64,000 nt of DNA, taken from Durusdinium trenchii. Lineage: Eukaryota; Sar; Dinophyceae; Suessiales; Symbiodiniaceae. Below are positions 21,910 through 34,600 of this stretch, in pieces. The notes under the pieces were generated by a model. It saw only the letters and a list, made by a program, of their open reading frames with translations, was not told the origin of the DNA and made no database searches. The stretch is taken from assembly GCA_963970005.1 (NCBI GenBank), contig CAXAMN010022917.1:573131-637130 (forward strand), read 5' to 3'. Numbering within the stretch: the stretch's first letter is position 1; each line of letters starts with the position of its first letter. The position numbers and the translations under genes were made by a program.

Positions 21910-24688
21910 CTCTGAAACATGGTGCCATCCACCACCCGCCACTGTCGAGCTGCTGAATCTGGCAGTTGTGGTCAATGTCTTCGATCGCCACCTTGCAGTG
22001 ATCGTGGTTGGGTGGTTGGGCGGGCGGTGGAGGTATGGGCCACACAAATGGGATGCGGCAACTGCTGCAAAAAAACACACCACACCAAAAAAGCACCAAT
22101 TTGTGTATAATATGATGCATCGCTTACATGCTGTCATAAAACTAGATACACCTATAGCCCAAAAAAATGGCCTATACCGTGTTTAAAGAAGCCCAGTCGT
22201 TGCACATCGTTGCAGTCCACCCTTTCATTCGCTCAATGACTGTCACCGTTCGCCGGTTACCGCCATCACAACCCAACGGCCACCAGAGGCCCACGCATCC
22301 AAGCCTGACGGCGGCAGAAACACATCGACCAAACAGCAACAGTGTAGATGATCCTTCTGGTGCACCACACTCCACTCCTTGAAATCATCCAAGTGGAACA
22401 AAAAGCATCTGTTTGATCTTCAGATGTCAGAATCCTTTCGGGGCCAGGCCATCCACATAGAGTATGTTTCAGGGAGTGTGAGCCACATTTTAAACATCAT
22501 GGTAACAACCCCAGGTGCCTCTGGCCCCCTACGGCGCCTTGTGCCAGATGTTCTAAGGAGTCCGCTGGCGACCGCGCTGGGCTGACGGATCCGCGCCGCA
22601 ACGACGTGGCGAAGACCAAGGCAATGAGGTCGTCGAAGCCTCCAAGGCTGGGAGGGTCTGGGAAGTCCAATACGCCAAGGGCCTGCACTGTCCATAAAAA
22701 CAATTCGAGAATGAGCTCAGTACATCCAGTTGTCCAAGGGACGGTGCACCAAGGGAGGGTCGAGTTTTGCAGCCATGTCGGGTCTAGAACGGTTCACACC
22801 GTTTAGATCAGAATCATCAGAACCGCCCTGGTCTGATTCTGCATTGTGGGGCTGCGGAAGCCGGCGACATCAGCAGCACAAGTGAAAGCCTCGTGTAGTG
22901 CAATGCCCAGGGCTGGGTGAGTCCTATGTTTTCCATTCTTTGGCTTCAAGTCACGCTCTGCCGATATTGGACAACAATCTGAACAAATCATAATAAATAG
23001 AAAGAATGTCAAAAGCAAACCCATGATGACATGATAAGACACATGAGAACATTCCCTAAGAAACAGTACCAGGAGGGCAAGCAACATGATAATGTTCTTT
23101 ACTTACTTGATCTTACTTGATACCCTCGAGCGAGTGAACCTGAGCTTTCCAGCCAAGTGTCTGAGGGACCTATAGCAGTTCCTTCGAAAGATCCTCCTGG
23201 CGCGGGTCCAAGCCCCTGGCCTCTGCTGGGCCAATACTCCTGGCTGGTCTGGGCTACTCGTTCCAGCTGCACCATGGCAGAGCTCCAGCGTGCGTCCAGA
23301 AAGGCTGCACCAGCCTCCTGGCAACACTCGTGTCGGCCCCGTGTCTGGCACCGTGGCAACACCGCGGCACCAAAATTGGAACGCCTGACCCATTCAGGGT
23401 TAGTGCAGGGAGGTTGGGAGGTGTATTTGGAAGGGATGACCTTGGGAGGGTATCAAGCTGGATTCGGCCAGTCAAAAAAAACTGAATCACCATTAACGGT
23501 CAAACCAGTGTGCAACGGGAAATGCAACATCCCAACTTCAACTCACCATATGTTACAACCTGAAGATTAAATATCAGAAGGGTCCATTATAAGGAGCGGC
23601 TGGTTCTACTAAGTATGTTCTACTTGACACCTATTCAGAAATGGAACGGACTGTGAACTACCTCACCGAGAAATGCGACCAAGCGGATCATCCATCCTGC
23701 AAGGCGCTGCCTCCTTCCTGCAGGACTGTCGGCAGGTGAGACCTTCCGGGTGACGGAGCACAATCGATGCGACGGAGAAGCCCACCGACCGGTGAATCGA
23801 AGACACAAGTGGAGCAGTAGACCCCAACAAAGGAATCTGCCTTCAGAGCTTCCGAATAATCAAAAAACAATTGAGGGCTTGCTGCACTCAAATGACTTCT
23901 TCAAACGAGGTGAAGCTTCCGCGACCCATCCGACCCGGATTTGTGGTCGAAAGCCGAAACGCTCAACCTCTCCCAGTGGCCTCAACCGCCCCATCACCAC
24001 GCCTCGTGCCGCCGCGCGGGGCGGGCGCCGCGGGCGCCGCGGTGGCGCCGATTTCGCCGCGGAGGACGCTGCGTGAGGCCAAGGCCACGTCGCGGCCGGC
24101 GAGCCAAAGCTCGCAGCCTGAGGAAACATGATCCAAAGGAGTGGGAAGGTGGCCTCCAACCTACTAGCGATGGCCTCCAACCTAATGAAAACTGGAGCAT
24201 CCTTGATATTGGTTGAGAGGGAGTTAGAGAAACATGATTGATAGACCCATTGGGTGGTGCATAGATTGTAATCTCAGTGAAGCCAAGGAGTCCCAGGATT
24301 GCACTTTTCGTTGGTTGCATGCCAAAAAAGCCCTCAATTCTAGCAACCCCCTCAGGCAGGAACCAAAGTATAGTTAGTAGTTACTGTAGAAATTCAGGCC
24401 GCTGGGCTCCCATGACAAGCCTCATAGCTTCAACATCCTTCAGCTCAGGTATACGGTATAATTACCTCCAAAACGGACTGAACTGGGAATCCAATGATTT
24501 TCCGAAAGCTTTCGTACTTCTCGTTGGTGGATCAATGACACCACACCTGTTTCTTGGCAGCCCGCCACCACGGCCCGGACCGAAAAACCGGCATGGCCAG
24601 TCACCAAGTGGCCCAAAGCCCACATCAAGCGCTCGTCGGGAGTTTGGGGCGTCCATCGTTTCCGCCGTTTCCGCCGTTCTGGAGCGAC
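21910..24688 (-). CDS. Unrecognised multi-exon gene, partial
   Basis: Exons: 24688-24466 (starts after CAGTGCAG, ends at donor GTAATT), 24117-23968 (after CCTCAG; donor GTTGAG), a probable exon at about 23330-23150 (ECCQEAGAAFLDARWSSAM), 22682-22510 (GVLDFPDPPSLGGFDDLIAL) and 22061-21910 (Pro-rich, then HNCQIQQLDSGGWWMAPCF). Joins 24466-24117 and 22510-22061 are phase-exact. Third codon positions are strongly GC-rich in these frames only. The first exon is Arg/Lys-rich, then LMWALGHLVTGHAGFSVRAV; the second is Ala/Arg/Gly-rich. No family recognised. The 5' end is unknown and the 3' end may be the exon at 19363-19537. Confidence 0.5.
22434..22482 (+). repeat. Copy of the GGGGCCAGGCCATCCAC cassette
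   Basis: CTTTCGGGGCCAGGCCATCC continues to GTATGTTTCAGGGAGTGTGAG. It is closest to the reverse complement of 38170-38218. Confidence 0.55.
24155..24185 (+). repeat. Two copies of the TGGCCTCCAACCTA motif
   Basis: GGTGGCCTCCAACCTACTAG and CGATGGCCTCCAACCTAATG lie in tandem. It is the same unit as the array at 37713-37838. Confidence 0.6.
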
Positions 24689-27067
24689 CTGCACTGAGTG
24701 GTTGAGGCTCTGCGAAAACACCAAGGATACGATGCACATGCACGTGGATATGCTTCATGATTGGTCAGTTCCGGTTTGCCGATAATGGCTTGTTCATAAA
24801 AAGACTTGGCTGCAATAATCCTCCATACATGATCCCCCCCACAAATTCACGGCACATCTGACAGGGTTTTAACATGTTCGTTTGCCAGGAGCCAACTTTT
24901 TGCATCTCTGAACCGGTAAATGTCGGTGTGCAATGGTGTGCACTGCTGCACTCTCCAGCCACGGAATCGCACATCTGGCACCTCCATCGAACCACCAACC
25001 CCGGGGCTTGCCACGCGGCCAGGCCTGGCTTTCAAGGTGCACAAATACAAGTCTCAATGGTTTGTTCCTTCATGCGCGATTCACTCAGGCCTTTTAGATC
25101 CTTTTAGTCGGCGAAATGCCCAGGGAAGGACCACATGCTGCTTGTGCTGCTCCGTGCAGTGTTTTGAGACTGTGGACGGAACGTGATGAGGCTTCGTCAA
25201 AAGCGCAGGCCTCGCCGATGAGAGGAACACAAGCATGAGGCATACCTCGTCTGTGCGGAGAACAAGGGCTGCAAGGCAACTGCCCCACCCGCATAAACAT
25301 CCATCAACCGCGCCGCCGCGGGCACCGCCCCAATCGCAGGGTATTTCTAGCATATCATGGTTTGTTCCCACTTTGTGATCTTCCTCTAGGTGTCTTCATG
25401 CAGGTATTATCCTCCCCTATGAATGCACTGCCGCCCTCTTTATGATGATTGGACACTCTTTGATGTAGGACAGTGCCAGGAGGGTCAGTCCAGTCGCATC
25501 GAACCCGAGAAGGTCTGGGCATCCTTTCTGACAGGTCTGTCACCTTCCACCCGAAAGCTCCGAGCAATCCAAATTCAGCTCGGTGGCCGTCAGCTCCTCT
25601 CTGCTTGAGATTTAGAAACAATTAGTCATTCCAATATATGCCTATCGCCAATCTTAGCCATTATTGCTTAAGGGACTGGGAAAAAACGGTTGGAAAAAGA
25701 ATGCATCCTTTTAGAAGCACATGTATAGACCGCACAGGTCTAAAAAGAAGCAAAAAATCACCCAACACTCACGCAAAGCCATGCCTTTCTTGCAATCTAT
25801 GGCAGATTGTAGAAGCTACTGGGAACAAATGGCGTCGCTACGAACGGAACAAGAAGCTACTAGTAACTAGTATAGCTCCTGTTTATCACCTCCCGGACCT
25901 CGTTGGTCGGGCTCCGCCAAGTGACCAGCGGAGCCACTTGGTGTGTGATCCACCAGCGGCGTGGCATGGGAGGCTCATGGCACCCATGTGGTACACTGGG
26001 AGCTATAGCATGCTATACAAAAAAGGCACTCAGGAAGTGGGGGAATGTAGAAGACGTGGGCAAAACTCTAAGTTAAGCGTTTGTGTTGTAACTCACTGGG
26101 AGGAGCTACTTTGGAAGAATGTCTGGGAGGATGCCGCTGAAGTAGTGTAGCTCTGGGTATGACTGTGTGACTGTGTATGGTTTTCAGCTTAGCTAGGTTT
26201 GAACACCCAGACCTTGAAGTTCAATGGCCTCATTGTGAAATCTATGACGTGCCGCGGTCAATGAAAATCCGCAGATCAGCTATGATCAGCCCATGCAGGT
26301 GCCAAGTTCAAGACTCTCTCGTGGGCACACTTATGGAACATCATGGAACCTGAGACAAGTGACGTCATGGCACAACTAGCTTTCCATCCTCCACAAACCA
26401 TGTGGGAGTTCGATGATTTTCTGGTTCCATGTGGGTCTGGGAGCCAGGGCATATTCATTCCCAACCAATCCTGGCTCCAACCAGCCATCTCAGCAACGCC
26501 TTCCCTTGTCGCCTCAGCTGCAGTCCATCGAGGCAGCTGACCCTCCAAGGCAAGTTGTGACAGTTGGAAACATCTGGCAGGCCATCAATGTATTGATCTG
26601 TTACTTAAAAGTTTTGATGGTTTGGGAATAGGTGGTTGAACATGGTGGAGAACCCTTGAAACCAACAAGTCTGTGAGCGATCAATGCTTTCTGATGCGTA
26701 ATAATATCCTTGACTCTTGGCCAAAACTCTGTGCAGGATATTGCAGGATCGGAACCTCTACAACTCGTTTTTCTATCAGTAAAACGATGGTCCATGTCCT
26801 TCTCTTGAGCCCAAAGCGTGTCAGACGTGCGCGGAGGACACCACTTGTGCATGACGATGCCCTTTGTCATTGTCAAGGCTCCACTTCGCATCGTTGTAAG
26901 GACAGTGAGGTGGACAAGAGAATGCCGGCAAGATCTGGCAAGATTGCAGTAAAGGAGCAGAAACCTAAACGTCCAGATTCGAGATGTTCTAAAGTCACAA
27001 AGATGAGCCCTGCGATGAGTGAAAACAAGGTGAGTTGCCGATGCTATCTAAGATATCTAAGAATCAC
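24689..27067. other. Stretch with weak exon candidates only
   Basis: Minus-strand text resembling protein occurs at about 25340-25246 (Gly/Cys-rich, ending at donor GTATGC) and 26540-26290. A plus-strand Lys/Pro-rich segment at about 26910-27030 ends at a good donor (AAG then GTGAGT), but its antisense is equally open and hydrophobic. None is firm. A CTACTAG-type repeat lies at 25812-25880. Confidence 0.3.
25812..25880 (+). repeat. Dispersed CGCTACGAACGGAACAAGAAGCTACTAG motif
   Basis: GCTACTGGGAACAAATGGCG, then CGCTACGAACGGAACAAGAA and GCTACTAGTAACTAG. A member of the same family as 39859-39970 and 62471-62603. Confidence 0.65.
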
Positions 27068-27283
27068 CAGAACTCCTTGCTCCAGAACCCTCGTCCAGCC
27101 TTCTCTGCCTCCATCCCGCGTTCTCTGCCTCTTCTGCTGCTGCTTTTTTGATCCGCGAGCTGCGAAAATCGACTGAGCAGCCAAGCCAGAGCTCGGCAAA
27201 GAATGTCAGTGGCAGCAGGATGCTTGGCATGCAGAGGCTGGTGCTCTCCTGGGCGAGCTGGGTGCTCTCTTCAGTGGCCGGGT
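27068..27283 (-). CDS. Possible exon, Ala/Glu/Arg-rich end
   Basis: Minus-strand text NPATEESTQLAQESTSL, then a hydrophobic block LLPLTFFAELWLG, then RIKKAAAEEAENAGWRQRRL, ending at a GTGATT donor. The 5' boundary is uncertain. Unrecognised. Confidence 0.3.
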
Positions 27284-27333
27284 TTCTTTTCCCGCACCAA
27301 AAAGTCCATCGTGGAGGGTGTGAAGAAAGAACA

Positions 27334-27352
27334 GCACACACACACACACACA
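27334..27352. repeat. CA microsatellite
   Basis: About nine CA units. Confidence 0.7.
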
Positions 27353-27378
27353 AAATGCCGCCGCAAACACTATAGAAC

Positions 27379-27461
27379 GAGTAGATAGATGGCACGATGG
27401 CACCCCGAGATGTCTTAGAGAGTGGCTTATATAAACCTCCTGTGCCCTCTACTCTCAATCC
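27379..27461. mobile_element. MITE-like element, family A, degenerate copy
   Basis: Left GAGTAGATAGATGGCACGAT, internal TTATATAAACCTCC, right TGTGCCCTCTACTCTCAATC. The ends are inverted repeats with several mismatches. Better copies are at 35226-35301 and 47517-47615. Confidence 0.5.
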
Positions 27462-27507
27462 ATCTCAATCCACGAGACGTCCCCCCACAAGGCGTCCCCC
27501 CCGAGAC

Positions 27508-30076
27508 TCAGCCAGCTCGCCGACCGAGGCGCTTGGGCACGTGTCCGTACAGGGCCTCCATGTAGTCAGGGGACCCGGGCGCTTCGACCAAAGTCTGGCA
27601 GGGCGTGACGGCAGGCACCTGAAGCCACATCGAACGCGAAGGATTGTTGTGTATTTAAAGTCGATTGAAAGTAGATGGCGCAAGTTACCCCAGAAAGCCC
27701 GGCTGAGCTGTTCCATTTTTGCTTGCAATTTTGTTTGCTTTTGTTTTGTCAGTTTTTGTGATTGCTTTTGTTTTTCTGGTTGCATTTTGGGGTTGTTTTT
27801 TTTGGCTCTGTTTTTGCTTTTGTGATTGCTTTTGTTTTTTCTGGTTGCATTTTGTGATTGCTTTTTGTTGCTTTTTGTTTGCTTTTTTTCAAGATGGTAA
27901 ACTTCTAGAATAAAGGGATCTGGCAGGCAGACACAAATCTATCCTATCTATCCTGTCCTATCCTATCCTATCCTACCTCCATGGCAAACTTAGCTTGTTA
28001 ATTTACATAATGTTGCATATAATTAGTACCTAGAATGACTGAAACGGACCCGTCTACATAAACCCATATCTTTTTTGCAGGGCCTACATTTGTTCATCTT
28101 CCGGTGGTCGATCCTTATGAATCCTTTCTGTTATATACCGCTCACGGCTTGCAATCCACGCCACTTGGATTAAAAGCTCACAAACTGGTGAATCGCATCA
28201 ATGCTTTTCGAACATCCAACCATCGTTATTAATACCGTGGATGGGGGCATATAACTGCCGGATGGTATTGGTGTGCCACCAGAAAAGAAGCAATTGAGCC
28301 GCAAACAATCCACCAGCAATCCGCAGCAATCCATGCTCTGAGACACCGTGGTGTAGTTGATGGTGAGATTCTTGAGGCTGACGTTCGTTTGCTCCAGACA
28401 CATCTGAACCTTCGAAACGTTCTTCTGCTGAGCACCCTCGATCATGCAGCGCACCTGGGATGCTGTCGCGGATGCTGTGGAAGACACACGAACGAGACCA
28501 GTGACCTGGAAAACCACATGGGGTCGACTCTATGGGGATATGGGTCGTGACCCACCTGGAGCCCGACCAGTCCATCGTGAAGGACCTTCTTTTGGTCAAC
28601 CGGGGTCTCCTGTCTCCTGCTTTTGGGTCCACGGCCAAATATCATATGTCCATTTGATCCCACTTCTTTCAAAGGTGCCGGGCTCGAAACGAACTCCAAA
28701 AGCTGGGCCGAACTCCAGAAGCACCAGTGTGGGGCCGAACTGCAGAAAAACAAATCATATGTCATGGCACCTTAGACTCCCCATATGCCCACATACCCAG
28801 GAATAATTACTTAAGGCAAGAGTGGCTAGGAGCACCTTTAGAGAAGCCCTGGCTGGAGCTGTGTGGAGCTGTGTTGGTATGGAATGCAGGGTCCATAAAA
28901 GATCTGTCATGATCTGTCTTTGTTCGGCACCGTCCCACCATGTCCCACCATGTTCCACCACCGCCTCCGCGCTCGCTCGCCTCCGCGCGCCTTGGTGAGC
29001 AGGGTCCAGGTGGCCTGGACTTCTGCTTCGGCGCTCTGCACCTGACGATGCCCGCGTGATGAACAGGGCGGAAGGGGGGGGAACATGCAGGATCCGGTGG
29101 ATCTGGATGGTGGATCCGGTGGATCCGGGTCAACCAAGAAACAAAAAGAGAGTAAGACGGCGTCTAAAAACAGCAAGTCTCCCTGCTGGTCTGGATCCCG
29201 CGATCTGCGGGTGGTTGGCTTCGTGAAGCATGTTGGGTCTTACAGTTTGGCAAGGGCTTCTGATGTTAAAGGAATTAAGCTGAAACACATCAACACCAGG
29301 AACAAACATGCATCAAGCATCACCAGCTTATGATAGTGGACTACATGCACAGTGGGTACTGTAGTACAGCACCCAAAGCACTGTATTTGGCATCTGGCAT
29401 AGTCTCTCACTACCTTGGGGCTCAAGAACCTTACATCATGTACACCGCCCAGTTCGCACAGCACTTGCCAGCCATTGCGAACCTGCAGGAAAAAAAGCCA
29501 ATTACTTAAATTAGGTTCAATCATATCGACCTGTAACCTAGCGATAACGTAGTTAATCCAGAACAACACTTCAGAACTGAATCTACTTTCCTGGCTTGTC
29601 CACACCTCCAGCAACACGTCAAACACGATCTTCCACACATACAAGCTCGAATTCCTGACCCCCCCAAACAGCACACATCCCCAAGCAACCCCCAACAAGT
29701 GATTGCTTTCTCCTCCTCACCCGGTCCGTCCCAACTCGCTCCAGGCCACGGTGGCGTTCACGGAGCGCACGCCGCTCAAGGCTGCGGAACGGCAGGTGCG
29801 GTAGCCTTCGCAGCTGGTGGCCATGTGGGATTGTAAGGCGCACACGGCGCCTTGGTGCGAAACGCGGGGCGTTCTGCGGGCGTTCAGCGGGCGTTCAGCG
29901 GCGCCGTTCAGACCCACGCGGAAGTCAACGGCAGACGCACGAATCAAGTCAACGGCAGGAGCAAGCCTACTGGGCCGGTCACCAGGACTACTAGGCCTAC
30001 GGTCACCAGGATCCAAATGTTCTTGCTTCCCTTCCAGTGAAGGAGGTCAGTGATGATCAGTGGGAGATTGACGGGC
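27508..30076 (-). CDS. Probable single-pass membrane glycoprotein, unrecognised, multi-exon
   Basis: Exon candidates in coding order: about 30076-29970 (P-V-N-L-P-L-I-I-T-D-L-L-H-W, then the membrane segment NIWILVTVGLVVLVTGPVGL), about 29960-29721 (Arg/Ala-rich, then AVCALQSHMATSCEGYRTC and an N-A-T sequon), 29482-29438 (VRNGWQVLCELGGVHD, donor GTAAGG), 28454-28280 (MIEGAQQKNVSKVQM and four N-X-S/T sequons plus several Cys), and 27618-27508 (VPAVTPCQTLVEAPGSPDYM, ending LGRRAG and TGA). The 29438 to 28454 join is phase-exact; the others are unresolved. Third positions in the 28.4 kb exon are about 75% GC in this frame only. One membrane span followed by Cys and glycosylation sites suggests a type II or secretory-pathway protein. 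No family recognised. Confidence 0.45.
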
Positions 30077-31654
30077 TCAAATCGTGTGGTGATTGATATG
30101 GCTTCCCCAAAACATCTATATAATCTATACAAATCGAATTCAGTAAATCAACTACAGTAACACCCCGGGCATCCCCAGGCTATCTACGAGAACCTCCCCT
30201 CCAGTCTGAGAGCCAGGGTGCTGTCCAAGCGTAGCTGCTTCTCATCGCACTCCTAGCATGACCAGTAAAATCTTCAAGGGAGACCATTGTGGACAGTAGA
30301 GAGGGCTCGTGGCGGGTGGTTTTCGGTTGCTGCCTTGGTTGCTCCGGATGACTTTCAGGGATTTACTGTTCAATCTGAATTGGACAATTCGCTTGGAGGG
30401 GTGGAAAGCTGACGTTTGGTTCTTGCCACGTGACCACCCCACCGAACAATGAAATAAAACAAATAATAACTTCATCTCAACCCACCATCAACACACAAAC
30501 CACCATCAGTGTCTTGCAGCTCAAGACCGGTGGCCAGTCCGAAGAATCGGAGGAAACGGCTTCCTCGTGGTACATCTGCGGTCCACGCATTGGCATGCGG
30601 AAAAAAACCTGTCCCGCCTGGCAGCCTGTGTTGTTTGACTTCTTTATTTTTAGCGCCGGGGGTGGGGGTAGGCCGCAAGAGGTGGCTAAGCTTAAGATAG
30701 CTTAAGTAGCTACTAGTATCATCTAGTATCAACGCAGGATAGCTCACGGTGCTCACGCACTACTCATTTGGTTCCTATAGACTTTGAGGCAAACTTCAAT
30801 TGCTGATCAGTGAGGATCAAACTGCAGCTGCTCCTGGTGGCCGTTGATCAATTCCTGAGCAGCTTTCGAACCTGCGGACATGCGCATGCGCTGCTTGGAG
30901 TGGTTGGGTGTGGCGGCCCAATTTCCCAAGTGGAGTGGTTACCCGGATAGCCGAGGATGAGTTGACCAGACTGATAGGAATTTACCATTTACCTAAAGCA
31001 TGTTTAAACATGCTCAAGAAACAGTTTCAGGTTCCTGTTTCACTATCTCCAACCTTTCCCGATGTCACGATATGGATGCGCCAAGTGACATCGTGCTTCT
31101 TGGGCAACGACCTCGGCCTTGGCCTGGCTGCTTTCCGGGCCCTCGACCCTGAACGCCGGAGCGGCCCTCAGTACTTCCTGCTTGCCTTTCGGAAGGTGGT
31201 CGAAACCAAAGAGTTGTTTTTGGATGGTTTTTTGGTTCGATCAAAATCTCTGCCCACTGCGGACTGACAAGACTCAACGGGCTGCACCAACAGGTGGGCA
31301 TTGCGGCATTGTGTTCTGTCCCAGTTAATGTGCAGGTGCTTTTCTTCCTAAAACTAAACCAAGCATCAACTAGCAGTAGCAGTCAACATCGGTAGGGCCC
31401 GGTGGGCACCAGGGGAATGATATTCTCATTCCAGCAGCGACAGGCATCTTGAGGGGGTCGGAACGGCAACCGAACCTTTCATCTCATCACTCAAAACAAC
31501 ACATCGCAGGAAATTGATGGAAATTCATGGACATTAATATATGGAAATTGTGGTAAGGACTGACTTAGTTTGAGGTATACCCCACAGCAGTCATGGTGCC
31601 TTGGGACATGTCAAACCTCATCGAGTGGTGGTCTGATGTCCTGGGCATCGTCAA
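30077..31654. other. Stretch with two ambiguous exon candidates
   Basis: At 30480-30620 both strands are open with GC-rich third positions. At 31080-31205 a minus frame reads GKQEVLRAAPAFRVEGPESS then AKAEVVAQEARCHLA, while the plus strand is also open. Neither can be assigned to a gene with confidence. Confidence 0.3.
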
Positions 31655-34600
31655 TCAGTCTTCGCCAGTTGGGAGTGCCAGTTCGGTGTCCTTGCAAAGC
31701 ATAGCTCCGGGGTCGCTTGGGATGATGTTCTGTTCAGCCCGCTGGGTGGCCTCCTCACATGCCTTCTTCCTCTCCAGGATCTGCGCCAGGCTCGCTTCAA
31801 AATCCTCGCCGTGTCGCCCCGCACATGTGCGCCCGTCGAGCTCGGCAGGTCGCAGAGACCACAGGAGAGTGCTTGGCCATGCAAAAGGGGAAAAAAAGGA
31901 GCGGGAGGCAGGAGAGGATCTCAGGGTCTTCCAAGGGCGTTGTGTCTGATTCCCTCTTCCAGGTGTAGAACGTGGAGACTCTGCGCTCCGCATGCGGTCC
32001 GCGTGTAGGACGTGGGGTGCCCGAAACAAGCTCAACCTCTTCGGCCTTTAGTCTGCCTGCCGAGCCCAAGGGGAACCATCTGGTCGTTCCTGGGCTAAGG
32101 TGGAAAAAGCATGAAAAAGCATGAAAATAGACAGGCAAGCTTGGTATAGCTTGGTCGCTTCCCCCTTGTGGCCTGGAACATGCTTCTGCACATGAGCAAG
32201 CCAAAGCAAACACCAACAATGCATCAGCTCAAAGTTGCAATGGACACACGTTGCGGCTTGTCATCAATCTTTTGGCAAACAGCATATTTCAACGTGGAAA
32301 AATGAAACCTTGGTAAACTCGCCTCTTTGTATCGTGGATGATCATTCACCATCATTCGCTCCAAGGGAATGGCTAACAAGTCTCTTCTTTCACCTGCACT
32401 GCCCTGAATCTTCTCAGCAATCCCAGCCATCCCTTGGCAACCCCCTGTCTTTTCAAGACTTGCTGTATGTAAGAAATCTCAATACTGTGTATAACAATCT
32501 CAATATAACATGATATGACCTCAACATGGCACCTTCTGCTACAGTATTTCAGTATGAGGTTTCCAAGGCGACCAAATATTTGAGCTAGTTGCATGGCTGC
32601 AGTGCTAAGTGCATGGCTGCCATGTCTTGCCATGTCTAGCCATGTCTGACCGGACTGCCACACCATGCCACACCCCCATGCATCCCACCGCGTCCTTGAT
32701 CTTTCGTTCATGGTATGCCTCAACATCCACGGAAGCCGCCCGGGTGGAACACCCGGAAACGGAAAACGGTTTCGGTGGTGTCCACGGTCCACGAGCGAAG
32801 AAATGGGCGTTTGCTCCACGAAACCCAGGGCCGCTTGCTGTTCAAAGCAGCAGCACTGCTTGCTGCGAATTGGCACAAGTCTGACAGGGTAATGAACCTG
32901 AACATCCAAAGTGAACAGCGCAAACATGCGCTGTTATCTTCTCACCTTGTCCATTGACAGCAGTACAATCCAGCCAATTTGGCTTCTCCTGCTTGGTTGG
33001 ATCTATGCCCGTGCGAGCCTGGCACTCCCTGATGCAACCAGAGAATGACACCTACGTTCCCCTGCTGCTGCTGTTTCAGGCCAAGGCAAAGGTCCTAGCA
33101 AGTGGCTACAACACCACCTTCACATCTGAAGAATTATCTACTGGCAAAACATGACGGTGTCTAGTGGTTCAGTGAAGGTACAAAAAGGTACAAAACTCAA
33201 AAAAGAACAAAACAAAGCCTCTACACCGTCAGATCCTCTCCGAAGCCTCTACACCGTCAGAACCCGCTCCGCCAGCCTCCGGATCCTCATCCGGCCAGGC
33301 ATGACACGCCGTGACATCCGGGATCGCCCTGAAGCGAGGCCGCGAGGCTGGGGAGATGGTTCCACCAGCAGCCCCGTTCGTAGCGTCCGATCTCCATATA
33401 TTCATATAACTCATATAGATATCTCCAATAGTCTTAAACTGACATGGCAATTTTCAATCTTGGACAATAGATGAGCATGCATGCAGCATGAACCTAGTCT
33501 TTCGGAGGTCTGTTATTTCAAGGCTAGTGACTAGTGTTCAATATTGTTCAATGGCTTTCGAAGGTATGAACATAAAGGCCGTCAGTTGGGGCTCTGATTG
33601 AATCTCCAAACACCACAGCAGCCATGGAGACAAAATTTCACTGAAGGTCAAAGGTAACATGTCCCCAGTTCCCAACACTCTCATCATCTCTCATCACCCA
33701 CTTTTCCAGTACAGCTCAAGCGTCGAACTGTGCTCTAAAGCACATCTCGCATCCACCACTGTCCGAGCTGCTTGCTGCAGGGTTTCGCAGGACCTCAAAT
33801 GCTGGACGCCGATCTTGCGAAGTCTCAGTCAGTCTGTCTCTCTCTGTCTCTCTCTCTCTCTCTCTATCTCTCTCCCTCTCCATCTCCTTCTCCCTGAATA
33901 TGATTGTTTTCTTCATCTACTCGATCTAATTCCTGCAACAACCGAGTTCCTGTCAATGGCCCTCTCACAGACCTGCCAACCATTTCAGAAACGCCACCCT
34001 CTCGGTAGCTCGGGGAAACCCACCCTCTCGAGGCGATCAAGTGGCCGACTCGCATCCATGAGAAGCACCAGGTGCTTCCGACACATCAAATGCTCATCTG
34101 CCAAGTGAATGATCTGCTTTTGCTGAGAGGCCTTAGATGGAAACGAGGGCTGGATCAGGATCCAAATCGGTGGATCACCGACTCATAGTTTCATGGATCA
34201 AGTGAAATAACTTACAGTATATAGATTGGCTCAGCATCCGGTGGCTCCTGTCAAATTCTTACAGGATGCATCGTATCCTACGACAGGTTTGTTCGATCTG
34301 TATCCCATTCCTCCTTTCTATTGCTCGAGTAGCGGATTGGCTCAATGCCTCGTGCTGATCCTCCTCGCACTTCCTCAGCCAGCCGCAAGGCCGAGGAATG
34401 GGGTGCCAACAGAAACAATCTTAAAGCCATCGGCCCCACCACTCCAAAACCAGGAACACTTTTGGGAAAGAACTGTCCTGCGCCAGGCCAGTTCTTTCTC
34501 AGCGCTTGCGATGGTACGAGTACTTCTTGTAGGGCCGCGACTGACCCAGCTGACCCTCCTCTTGCGAAGTTCTTTCTTCCAATTCAACACTCCCAGGCCA

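Noticed and set aside
25638..26150. Plus-strand open frame of 170 codons
   Set aside because: It reads through a dispersed CTACTAG repeat and has no protein-like pattern.
26800..26830. GCTTTGGGCTCAAG on the minus strand, resembling the spliced leader end
   Set aside because: The rest of the 22-base leader is absent and the match is within chance for 64 kb.
26910..27030. Plus-strand Lys/Pro-rich exon ending in AAG-GTGAGT
   Set aside because: The donor is good, but the antisense is equally open and no partner exon was found on the plus strand.
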